Origin: UBA1381 sp964399965
Lineage (GTDB): Bacteria; Bacillota; Clostridia; UBA1381
Length of the DNA: 36,425 bases
Direction: 5' to 3'
Assembly: GCA_964399965.1 (NCBI GenBank)
Contig: CAYNRX010000023.1
Span: forward strand, 1 to 36,425
Shown: one piece after another, positions 8,473 to 15,435 of the stretch
Numbering within the stretch: position 1 is the first letter of the stretch
Layout: each line of letters opens with the position of its first letter
The notes under the pieces: generated by a model
The model's database searches: none
What the model was told of the DNA's origin: nothing
Seen by the model: only the letters and a program-made list of their open reading frames with translations
Program-made: the position numbers and the translations under genes

Positions 8473-8703
8473 ATGAAACTCACATTAACTTATCTGGGCA
8501 ACGACGACTTTGATTTACCTGTTTATAAGGATAAATTCGGAAAGCTATGGAAGGATATTGAACCAAATCTTAATGCCGGTCCGGTCTTATGTACAACGGT
8601 AGGCAATGAATTTGATGGCGAACCTAATATTCCTATGCACTATTTAAAAAAGTATGCTGATGCTCAGGTTGTATTTAGACAAGAACGAGTTGTTTGGAAC
8701 TGA
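8473..8703 (+). CDS. Small acidic protein, 76 aa (LPD28-like guess)
   Basis: It starts at ATG 8473 after GAAAGGAG. The compact protein begins MKLTLTYLGNDDFD and contains VYKDKFGKLWKDI and NEFDGEPNIPM. The layout (beta start, KD-x-x-GKLWKD, FDGEPxxPM, WN end) reminds me of small domains associated with large polyvalent proteins of conjugative elements (LPD28-type), but that is from memory of pattern only. It is the intact member of a tandem pair with 8204-8435. Function unknown. Confidence 0.7.
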   Translation: MKLTLTYLGNDDFDLPVYKDKFGKLWKDIEPNLNAGPVLCTTVGNEFDGEPNIPMHYLKKYADAQVVFRQERVVWN

Positions 8704-8756
8704 AAATAACATCAGAAGGAAAATATAATTATTCACCATGAAGGAGGATATGAATA

Positions 8757-9263
8757 ATGACTTTATTCGACTTTTTACAATTAATGGGCGGTGTTCTTTT
8801 GGCATTAGGATACGTGCCTCAAATCATCCAAATTAAAACCACACATTCCTGCAAAGACCTGAATCTTAAAACATATGCAACGATTTTTGTTGGTATATGC
8901 TTGATGGAAGTCTACGCAATCAATCTTTGGATGAACGGATCCGGATATATGTTTTTGATCACAAATACCGTGTCTCTGGTTATCGTGTACTACATATGTA
9001 TGCTTATCCTAATGGAACAAGAGAAAAAAATAATCAAACCGCTGAGGCCGGTGGATGCGTTTTTTGTTTCACAGTGGGATGACGGGAGCGTATATGTATC
9101 TCCCTGTAAGGTCAATCTGGAGACAAAGGAGATATTGGAAATCGTTACGGTCCCTTATATCGGTCGAGGCAATTTGTACAGTGAGCATTTGGTGTTGCAT
9201 GGTCAAGAATATTCGGTCAGTAAAGATGAAGGAACCGCAGAAGACGGGCAGTATTGGTATTGA
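8757..9263 (+). CDS. PQ-loop (SemiSWEET-like) membrane protein with soluble tail
   Basis: The 168-residue protein starts at ATG 8757 after AAGGAGG. Residues 1-85 carry three hydrophobic helices with a PQ-loop signature (LALGYVPQIIQIKTTHSC) in helix 1, as in SemiSWEET sugar carriers and related three-helix half-transporters. Unlike typical SemiSWEETs of about 85-95 residues, it has an extra roughly 75-residue soluble domain (from about residue 95, AFFVSQWDDGSVYVSPCKV onward) with beta character and several Trp/Tyr. It lies 14 bp before an orphan methyltransferase gene. The cargo role is unknown; the fusion is unusual. Confidence 0.78.
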   Translation: MTLFDFLQLMGGVLLALGYVPQIIQIKTTHSCKDLNLKTYATIFVGICLMEVYAINLWMNGSGYMFLITNTVSLVIVYYICMLILMEQEKKIIKPLRPVDAFFVSQWDDGSVYVSPCKVNLETKEILEIVTVPYIGRGNLYSEHLVLHGQEYSVSKDEGTAEDGQYWY

Positions 9264-9276
9264 TCGGAGGCGTATT

Positions 9277-10200
9277 ATGCAAACAGTCAATAAACTGACC
9301 AGTATTGTGAGTTACCCAGAACGAGGGAACGGCGGTAATAACCAATATAGGGGCAATTGCTCTCCTAAGTTGATAGAAGACCTTATCCGGTTCTTTAAAC
9401 CGCACGAAATCTGTGATTATATGTGCGGAAGCGGAACAAGCCGCGATGCTGCAAATGCAATGAAGATCAAAAGCCATATTTATGATTTGCACAGCGGATT
9501 CGATATTATGAACTCAGATATTGAGGAACGACCGGAATTTATTTTCTGGCATCCGCCGTATTGGGATATTATCAAATATTCAGATATTATGTACAGCGCT
9601 TCCGATGTACAAAAACAGTACGGATACGATCCTAAGCAATCCGATTTGTCCCGTATACAGAAATGGGAGGATTTTGTCAAAGCAATGAACTATGCAATGA
9701 TGAAACAGTTTACTGCTCTGGAAAAAGGCGGCCGCATGGCGGTCTTGATGGGTGACATCAAGAAAAAAGGGAAGCTTTACAGTATGCTGGCCGAAATTAT
9801 TAAACCAGGTACTCTGGAGAATATCATTATCAAAGTTCAGCATAACTGTTTTTCTGAGCAAATTCATTACAGCGGCAGTTTTATCCCTATTCTTCACGAG
9901 TATGTGATGATTGTCCGTAAAGATAATCCACTACTGTATCCGATCCTTTCTACAAAAGCATATCAGACAGACATCAGAGATATGCCGGGACCGGTATGGC
10001 GGGATGTAGTTGCGGCTGTTTTGGAACAATGCGATGGCGCAGTGCCTCTTTCTTATCTGTACGAACAGATAGAACCACACAAAAAAGCAAAGACAAACAG
10101 ATGGTGGAAAGAAAAAATCCGCCAGACCCTGCAGTGCAATCCGGCTCATTTTCAACATACCGATCGAGGTATGTGGAAACTGAGACGAAACACAGCATAG
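9277..10200 (+). CDS. Orphan DNA methyltransferase
   Basis: I start it at ATG 9277, preceded by CGGAGG at seven bases; the frame is open further upstream only as overlap with the PQ-loop gene. The 307-residue protein has an AdoMet-binding motif I (YMCGSGTSRDAA, about residue 47) and a catalytic motif IV HPPYWD (about residue 92), a variant of the D/N-P-P-Y motif of N6-adenine and N4-cytosine methyltransferases. No restriction endonuclease is encoded next to it, so it is probably a solitary modifier protecting element DNA or affecting its expression. The His in place of Asp/Asn in motif IV is noteworthy. The C-terminal 80 residues look like a winged-helix or target-recognition part. Confidence 0.82.
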   Translation: MQTVNKLTSIVSYPERGNGGNNQYRGNCSPKLIEDLIRFFKPHEICDYMCGSGTSRDAANAMKIKSHIYDLHSGFDIMNSDIEERPEFIFWHPPYWDIIKYSDIMYSASDVQKQYGYDPKQSDLSRIQKWEDFVKAMNYAMMKQFTALEKGGRMAVLMGDIKKKGKLYSMLAEIIKPGTLENIIIKVQHNCFSEQIHYSGSFIPILHEYVMIVRKDNPLLYPILSTKAYQTDIRDMPGPVWRDVVAAVLEQCDGAVPLSYLYEQIEPHKKAKTNRWWKEKIRQTLQCNPAHFQHTDRGMWKLRRNTA

Positions 10201-10212
10201 TATCAAACCCGA

Positions 10213-10242
10213 AGGGTGTCGCTTGTGCGGCATCCCTTTTGT
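10213..10242 (+). terminator. Intrinsic terminator after the methyltransferase
   Basis: AGGGTGTCGC pairs with GCGGCATCCCT (one bulge, one G-T pair) around TTGT and is followed by TTTTGTTTT. It isolates the next gene, which has its own promoter. Confidence 0.72.
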
Positions 10243-10264
10243 TTTATAATTTTAATTATTATAC

Positions 10265-10292
10265 TTGAAATTATAATAATTTGTGGTATAAT
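10265..10292 (+). promoter_or_regulatory. Promoter of the DUF234-type ATPase gene
   Basis: TTGAAA at 10265-10270 and TATAAT at 10287-10292 with 16-bp spacing lie in a very AT-rich stretch, 27 bp before the ATG at 10319. Together with the flanking terminator this makes the ATPase a stand-alone unit. Confidence 0.75.
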
Positions 10293-10318
10293 AATAGTAA
10301 GACCATGCTGAAAGTGAG

Positions 10319-11722
10319 ATGATTGGTATGCAGCGATTTATAGACCGTGAGGATGAAATACGCACCTTAGAAAATGAATACGCACGAAAAGGCAGTGCTC
10401 TCGTTATTTTATACGGACGCCGTCGTGTAGGAAAAACCACGCTGATATCGGAATTTATCAAGGATAAACCTGCCCTTTTCTTCTTGGCAAGCGAGGAATC
10501 CGAGGCACAGAACCGTTCGGAATTCAAAGACCGTGCGGCGGAATTTATAAATAACGATCTTTTGCGCGATGCAAAGGTCTCAAGCTGGGATACGATATTT
10601 AAGACAATCATGCAGACTGATTTTGAGGCAAAGCCAGTGATTGTTATTGATGAATTCCAGTATATTGGAAAATCGAATCCGGCCTTTCCTTCTGTGTTTC
10701 AGCGTATATGGGAGGAACAGTTAAAAGATAAATCCGTCATGGTGATCCTGTGTGGTTCTTTAATTTCCATGATGGAATCCCAGACGCTCTCCTATAATAG
10801 TCCGTTATACGGTAGACGCACCGCACAAATGAAGCTGAAGCAGATTCCCTTCCGCTATTACAGACAATTCTTTCCGGATAAAAGCGAAAACGAACTGGTA
10901 GAAATGTATGCAGTCACAGGCGGTGTGCCAAAATACATCGAATCATTTGCTGATGTGGGTGATATTTATGAGGGCATATCCGAAAATATCTTAAATCCCT
11001 CGGGATACCTGTATGATGAGCCGCAGTTCCTGCTTCAGCAGGAGGTATCTGAGGTCGGCAGCTATTTTTCCATTATCAAAGCAATTGCCGCTGGCAACAG
11101 CAAGCTGTCGGCTATAGCCACACTGCTTGAGGTCAAATCAACCAGTCTTACAAAGTATTTAAAAACGCTTATCGATTTGGATATACTGGAACGTGAAGTT
11201 CCGGTAACGGAAGATAATCCCGAAAAAAGCAAAAAGGGACTATATAAGATCAAGGACAATTATCTGCGTTTTTGGTTTGCCTTTGTTTATCCAAATCTAA
11301 GCTTTATCGAAAGCGGCAACAGCAGGATCGTGATGAACAAAATCAGAAAAGGCTTTATCAGCAGCCATGTCGCATTTGTTTATGAGGATATTTGCCGTGA
11401 AAAAATGTGGGATCTAAGCTCGCAGGACACATGGCCGTTTTATTTTTCCAAAATCGGACGGTATTGGGACAGCAAAACGGAGATTGATGTTGTCGCGCTT
11501 GACCCGGATGGCAAAAACATGATACTCGGCGAATGCAAGTATTGGAAGGACCCCGTCGGTATCAATATTCTTCGGGGCTTAGAGGAAAAATCGAAAGCCG
11601 TCAGCTGGAATAAATCCGCCCGCAAGACATGGTTTGTTTTATTTTCCAGTTCGGGGTTTACGCCAGAGCTCGAGGCACTTGCAGAAAAGCGTGAGGATGT
11701 CTTATTGGTTGGTAACAACTAA
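10319..11722 (+). CDS. ATPase of the ATP_bind/DUF234 family with nuclease-like C-terminus
   Basis: The 467-residue protein has a P-loop near residue 35-42 (GRRRVGKTTL) and a Walker B-like segment (KPVIVIDEFQYI) at about 100-112. A winged-helix section follows (KSTSLTKYLKTLIDLDILER). The C-terminal DUF234-type domain contains EIDVVALDPDGKNMILGECKYW, the D...ExK core of PD-(D/E)xK nucleases. This architecture is typical of the archaeal-type ATPase family often found as cargo or defence/toxin-like genes in Firmicutes. It has its own promoter and terminator and stands between two operons, so it is likely an acquired cargo module. Start at ATG 10319 or 10328; ribosome sites are weak for both. Confidence 0.85.
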   Translation: MIGMQRFIDREDEIRTLENEYARKGSALVILYGRRRVGKTTLISEFIKDKPALFFLASEESEAQNRSEFKDRAAEFINNDLLRDAKVSSWDTIFKTIMQTDFEAKPVIVIDEFQYIGKSNPAFPSVFQRIWEEQLKDKSVMVILCGSLISMMESQTLSYNSPLYGRRTAQMKLKQIPFRYYRQFFPDKSENELVEMYAVTGGVPKYIESFADVGDIYEGISENILNPSGYLYDEPQFLLQQEVSEVGSYFSIIKAIAAGNSKLSAIATLLEVKSTSLTKYLKTLIDLDILEREVPVTEDNPEKSKKGLYKIKDNYLRFWFAFVYPNLSFIESGNSRIVMNKIRKGFISSHVAFVYEDICREKMWDLSSQDTWPFYFSKIGRYWDSKTEIDVVALDPDGKNMILGECKYWKDPVGINILRGLEEKSKAVSWNKSARKTWFVLFSSSGFTPELEALAEKREDVLLVGNN

Positions 11723-11750
11723 AATAGATGCATTCCTTTCTTTTTATAGA

Positions 11751-11779
11751 TTGACTATTGTGAAGAATTCTGTTATAAT
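11751..11779 (+). promoter_or_regulatory. Sigma-A promoter of the DNA-processing operon (extended -10)
   Basis: TTGACT at 11751-11756 and TATAAT at 11774-11779 are spaced 17 bp, with TGT directly before the -10. The early transcript GTATAAGTTTCATG matches that of the ssb promoter (TATATAAGTTTCAAG). The same -35, spacing and extended -10 at both sites indicate a duplicated regulatory cassette. Confidence 0.87.
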
Positions 11780-11837
11780 AACAGTATAAGTTTCATGTTT
11801 GGCAAGCGAGTCAAACACAGTTTAACAGAGTTTTACA

Positions 11838-11871
11838 GTGTCATTTGCATTTTGCAGATGGCACTTTTTTT
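11838..11871 (+). terminator. Leader terminator / candidate attenuator, second copy
   Basis: GTGTCAT (11838-11844) pairs with ATGGCAC (11858-11864), with an inner TGCA/TGCA stem around TTTT, then seven T. It has the same architecture as 971-1010 and lies about 50 nt downstream of the start site expected from the 11751 promoter, 116 bp before the operon's first gene. A GCCGAC/GCCGGC-type second hairpin (11901-11927) follows. Confidence 0.82.
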
Positions 11872-11986
11872 GTTTCTGGTCAATCTATTTGTACACAAAG
11901 CCGACAGACCTTAGGGTTTGCCGGCTTTTGTTATATATATCAAAATATCAAAACGGGAAAACCGTAAAAAGAAAGGAGCATTTATT

Positions 11987-13129
11987 ATGCTAAAATCATG
12001 TCAAGACAACTTTTACACAACATTTGGAGCCTACCCGATCATGGAAGATTACCATGAACACCTGTCTGATGAAAGTCAGTGGGTCCATTGCAAAGTCAAT
12101 GAGCTTACAGTGGAACCGCTTGATAAAACAGCGGCGTTATATGGAAATCCTTCAGCATTTGCATCAGGAACAAGCATGGAAGCTATTGAAGACACAGCTG
12201 ACCATCTGGGGCTTGCAATCAGGGTTAACGGCAACTGTTATCCTGTCAGAGACACAGCCTATAAGAGTCTATTGGACAGAGCCAAAATTAACGGAACGGC
12301 GCTTCCTAAGCTCGGCAGAAAAGAACTGGCAGATGTCCTAAATGCCTGCCTTAAGCTTTATTCAGCTGAGGCTTTGCTTCTCATTCGGGATCAAAAGGTT
12401 TCAGCAGTCCATTCCGGCGATGCGGTAGATTATTCAATCCTTCCGATCGATAAGCTGCTAAAAACCGTGCAGGAAAAGCTGGATGCCCGGTTCCCCGGCA
12501 ACCAGTTTGAAAATGGCTATTCAGACCACTCACTTACCAGTGCATCTTGGATCCTACCGGATCAGAAAAACGATCTACTCGAATCCTATACCAAATTACT
12601 GGATGCGCAGGGCAAATCTGTACTGGCGTCAAAATTGATGCCGGGGGTACGCTTCATGACATCTGATACCGGTATTGCTTCTGCAAAGGTTTCAGCGCTG
12701 CTTACCGGTGTGCAGCATCCAATCCATATCGGCAGTTGTATAGCCATTGATCACAGGCATCAGAAAAAGATCGAGGATTTTGACATCGCACTGGATCAAT
12801 TGTTTGCACAGTTTGGAGACTCTGTTGGAAAATTACAGAAGCTTTTGGAGATCGAGTTGGAGTATCCCGTCAATGCGATGACCAGGATTTGCAAAAAGCT
12901 CAGTCTCCCGAAAAAAGCTGCTGTTGAGGCAATTGCTATGTTTGAAATGTCTTATGGTGGCGGAACAGCCACTGCACACGACGTTTTCATGGCAATTCAG
13001 GAAATACCGTTTATCCTGAAAACAGCGAATACGCCTGTAAACAAGATGTTGGTTATTGAGGAAAACATCGCCCGGGTGCTTTCACTGAGATGGAGCGATT
13101 ATGACCTGGCAAAGGCGGTGAGTTACTGA
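11987..13129 (+). CDS. Hypothetical mobile-element protein, 380 aa
   Basis: The start is ATG 11987, after AGAAAGGAGC; the open frame upstream to 11918 is leader sequence. The 380-residue soluble protein has no obvious catalytic motif. It is Ala/Leu-rich, with a central SWILPDQKNDLLESYTKLL segment and a helical C-terminal half. Size and position (directly before a YqaJ exonuclease, one-base TGATG overlap) recall DUF932-type phage/plasmid proteins, but I cannot confirm this. The tight coupling suggests it acts with the exonuclease, perhaps in recombination or replication of the element. Confidence 0.68.
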   Translation: MLKSCQDNFYTTFGAYPIMEDYHEHLSDESQWVHCKVNELTVEPLDKTAALYGNPSAFASGTSMEAIEDTADHLGLAIRVNGNCYPVRDTAYKSLLDRAKINGTALPKLGRKELADVLNACLKLYSAEALLLIRDQKVSAVHSGDAVDYSILPIDKLLKTVQEKLDARFPGNQFENGYSDHSLTSASWILPDQKNDLLESYTKLLDAQGKSVLASKLMPGVRFMTSDTGIASAKVSALLTGVQHPIHIGSCIAIDHRHQKKIEDFDIALDQLFAQFGDSVGKLQKLLEIELEYPVNAMTRICKKLSLPKKAAVEAIAMFEMSYGGGTATAHDVFMAIQEIPFILKTANTPVNKMLVIEENIARVLSLRWSDYDLAKAVSY

Positions 13130-14166
13130 TGGCTGCACCGATCATTCTCTGCGATACTGCAGGCATGGATAATGAGCGTTGGCTTGAATGTCGGATGCAT
13201 GGACCCAAAGGAGATATTCCGTATACAGTGGGCGGAAGTGATGTTGCCGCCATTTTTGGAGTATCACCATGGGTGACACCATTGGAGCTGTGGATGATCA
13301 AAAAAGGCAAGATGAAACCTGCTGCCAAGCCTAATGCAAATCAATTGGAAATGGGACATATGCTGGAGCCGATTGCCGCGCACTTTTATGCGAAAAAGAC
13401 CGGTAATACGGTTATTGACGATACATATATGTATCAGCATGCAGATTTTCCTTTTGCACTTGCAGACTTTGACCGACGTTTTATACGCGCGGTCGATAAT
13501 GAACCCGGCATACTGGAATGCAAAAGCTGTACCTATCATAAAGCATCAGGTTGGGCAAACGGCGCATTTCCTCTATATTATGAGTTTCAGCTGCGGTTCT
13601 ATCTATCAGTTGCGGATGTCAATATCGGTGCCTTTTCTGCCATATGGGGAAACAATCCGGATAATGATCTGGCAACTCCTGAGATTGTTTGTGACAAGGC
13701 TAAAGAGGATATGATATTTGAACGTCTGGAAGAATGGATCTGGAGTCTTGAAAATGATAAGCCGCCTACAATGGCTGGTGTGGCTCCAAAACTTGCACTG
13801 GAATCGCTTGCAAGGATTTACGGCTCTGGCAATGCCGCGCTTCCCTCTATCGAGCTTCCGAACAAATACGAGAAGCAGGTACGGAGTATCCTGAATCTGC
13901 AGGAAAAGATAGCCGAGTGCAATGATGAAATAAAAAAATATAATAAGGAGATTGAGGCACATTCTGTGCGAATTGCAGAATTGATGAAGGCACATGAACA
14001 TGGTGTTTTAGAAACTACATCGGATAAGTTTCTCATCGATTTTGTCACAAAAACAAGCAACAGGACGGATACATCTTTATTGAAAAAGAAATATCCCACT
14101 GTATATCAAGATGTAATCAAAAAGACAGAAAGCCGGAAGCTGAAGGTATCTCTTCAGCCGGTTTAA
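13129..14166 (+). CDS. YqaJ-family recombination exonuclease
   Basis: The 345-residue protein carries the YqaJ/lambda-exonuclease-like nuclease core: GGSDVAAIFGVSPWVTPLE (from about residue 35), MGHMLEPIAA (about 79-88, the first acidic residue) and ILECKS (about 128-133, the ExK of the PD-(D/E)xK site). The C-terminal 110 residues form a coiled-coil-like extension (LNLQEKIAECNDEIKKYNKE). Such exonucleases resect double-stranded ends for a single-strand annealing partner. No classical RecT/Erf is recognisable here; the protein at 18090 is a possible partner. It overlaps the upstream gene by one base and shares its promoter. Confidence 0.85.
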   Translation: MAAPIILCDTAGMDNERWLECRMHGPKGDIPYTVGGSDVAAIFGVSPWVTPLELWMIKKGKMKPAAKPNANQLEMGHMLEPIAAHFYAKKTGNTVIDDTYMYQHADFPFALADFDRRFIRAVDNEPGILECKSCTYHKASGWANGAFPLYYEFQLRFYLSVADVNIGAFSAIWGNNPDNDLATPEIVCDKAKEDMIFERLEEWIWSLENDKPPTMAGVAPKLALESLARIYGSGNAALPSIELPNKYEKQVRSILNLQEKIAECNDEIKKYNKEIEAHSVRIAELMKAHEHGVLETTSDKFLIDFVTKTSNRTDTSLLKKKYPTVYQDVIKKTESRKLKVSLQPV

Positions 14167-14185
14167 TGCCAAGAAAGGAGTCAAT

Positions 14186-14692
14186 ATGAGTATTGATATT
14201 TTTAAAGACAATTGGGAGGCAACTTTAGATAAACAGTTTCTGAAATGGAACAGGTGTCTGAAAAAAGCCTATATCTGTTCTCCCTTATGTGCGCAGACTG
14301 ATATGGAAATGATGCAGAATATGCGTGCTGCCAGGGCATATATGTTTTATGCCATGAAAAAAATGAATGTTTCGGCAAGAGCGCCGCACGCGTACCTTCC
14401 TGCGTTGCTTTGCGAACAGATACCTGCCGAACGCGCATTAGCTCTTGAATTCGGCATGAAACTGCTGGAAAATTGCGAGGTGTTGTTCGTGTGTGGGGAT
14501 CGCATCAGCAACGGCATGAAATGCGAGATCGGTAAAGCGGCTTCGCTGAACATGGCTATTATCGTGTTTGATGAGAGCCTGTATCCGGCGGTACGAAAAC
14601 TGGTTACGCAGCATGGCGGAGATAAGGCAAAAGTAACGCTCGATGAAAAGAATGCGTTCCTTTCACTCCCTCCTGCAATCATCAATTGCTAA
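14186..14692 (+). CDS. DUF4406-like / nucleoside deoxyribosyltransferase-fold protein
   Basis: The 168-residue protein starts at ATG 14186 after AGAAAGGAG. It has KKAYICSPLCAQ at the N-terminus, SARAPHAYLPALL in the middle and FVCGDRISNGMKCEIGKAA later. This order (SPL, APHA-LP, GDRIS-GM-EI) is typical of DUF4406/DUF7768 proteins, which are related in fold to nucleoside 2-deoxyribosyltransferases and common in phages and ICEs. The catalytic role is unproven; a nucleotide-related task in element replication is an inference. It is in the same operon as the YqaJ gene, 20 bp downstream. Confidence 0.72.
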   Translation: MSIDIFKDNWEATLDKQFLKWNRCLKKAYICSPLCAQTDMEMMQNMRAARAYMFYAMKKMNVSARAPHAYLPALLCEQIPAERALALEFGMKLLENCEVLFVCGDRISNGMKCEIGKAASLNMAIIVFDESLYPAVRKLVTQHGGDKAKVTLDEKNAFLSLPPAIINC

Positions 14693-14707
14693 GGGGGTAT
14701 TAAGGCA

Positions 14708-15364
14708 GTGGTACGATTTTATCAATCGGTTGACTTGCGATCAAGACGCGATATGATAAAATTCCTCCAAAATCATTTCAGATATTACACAATGAACTCC
14801 TGGAACATATCACAATCATACGCCTGCAATCTTAAAATCTACCAGCTTGGACTGGATTCCGAGATTGTAGATAAGTTGTTTGATTTGATTGAGACACAGG
14901 AGTTTTTTTATGTGATGAACGATCTGATGGATGAATTCAATCGTGATCACGATTATCGGTGGCAGGTCAGTATGAACGGCAAAAGCGGAGGGTATCTCGT
15001 CCTATATCAAGGCGAGTGTCATCCATCTGAACATAAATCATACTGTACGCAGTGCGGACAGCGTAACTTCACCAGTGTTTCCGATACAGGCAATATATGC
15101 GGCAGATGCAGACAGGCGTCACGGGTTGATTATATAACCCCGCCACTGGAGGTTTCTGTGTATCCTGGCCGCGGCACAGATGATGGTGAAGATTTCACAG
15201 ATTGGGACATTGAACAGCTGAGAGCCCGCGTTAAACTTGTTCAAGATTTGGACCGGTTAGCGGATGCGATGGTTCAGCAGGCTGTTGACATCACCAAAAA
15301 TTACGAGGTTCAGGTGGAGGAATATTTTGTACCTCAAAGCAGAAAAGTTTTAAAAGCGTTATGA
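14708..15364 (+). CDS. Zinc-ribbon protein, 218 aa
   Basis: It starts at GTG 14708, preceded by AAGGGGGT; ATG 14752 is an alternative. Residues about 115-137 form a four-Cys zinc ribbon (CTQCGQRNFTSVSDTGNICG then RCRQ). The N-terminal part is helical and aromatic (FRYYTMNSWNISQSYACN), and the last 50 residues are charged and helical. The family is unknown to me, though proteins of this type sit between recombination and helicase genes in similar elements. It is probably a DNA-binding accessory of the processing operon. Confidence 0.68.
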   Translation: MVRFYQSVDLRSRRDMIKFLQNHFRYYTMNSWNISQSYACNLKIYQLGLDSEIVDKLFDLIETQEFFYVMNDLMDEFNRDHDYRWQVSMNGKSGGYLVLYQGECHPSEHKSYCTQCGQRNFTSVSDTGNICGRCRQASRVDYITPPLEVSVYPGRGTDDGEDFTDWDIEQLRARVKLVQDLDRLADAMVQQAVDITKNYEVQVEEYFVPQSRKVLKAL

Positions 15365-15384
15365 CCCATACGGGGAAAATATGA

Positions 15385-15414
15385 TCCGCAGCTGTCCGAA
15401 CAGTCAGCTGCGGA
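15385..15414 (+). promoter_or_regulatory. Perfect hairpin directly before the helicase ribosome site
   Basis: TCCGCAGCTG and CAGCTGCGGA form a 10-bp perfect stem with a 10-nt loop, only 6 bp before the GAAAGGAG of the next gene. There is no T-run, so it is not a terminator. It could stabilise the mRNA end, mark a processing site or regulate translation. A comparable hairpin stands before the primase gene (18856-18877). Confidence 0.6.
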
Positions 15415-15435
15415 CAAAACGAAAGGAGATTTGCA

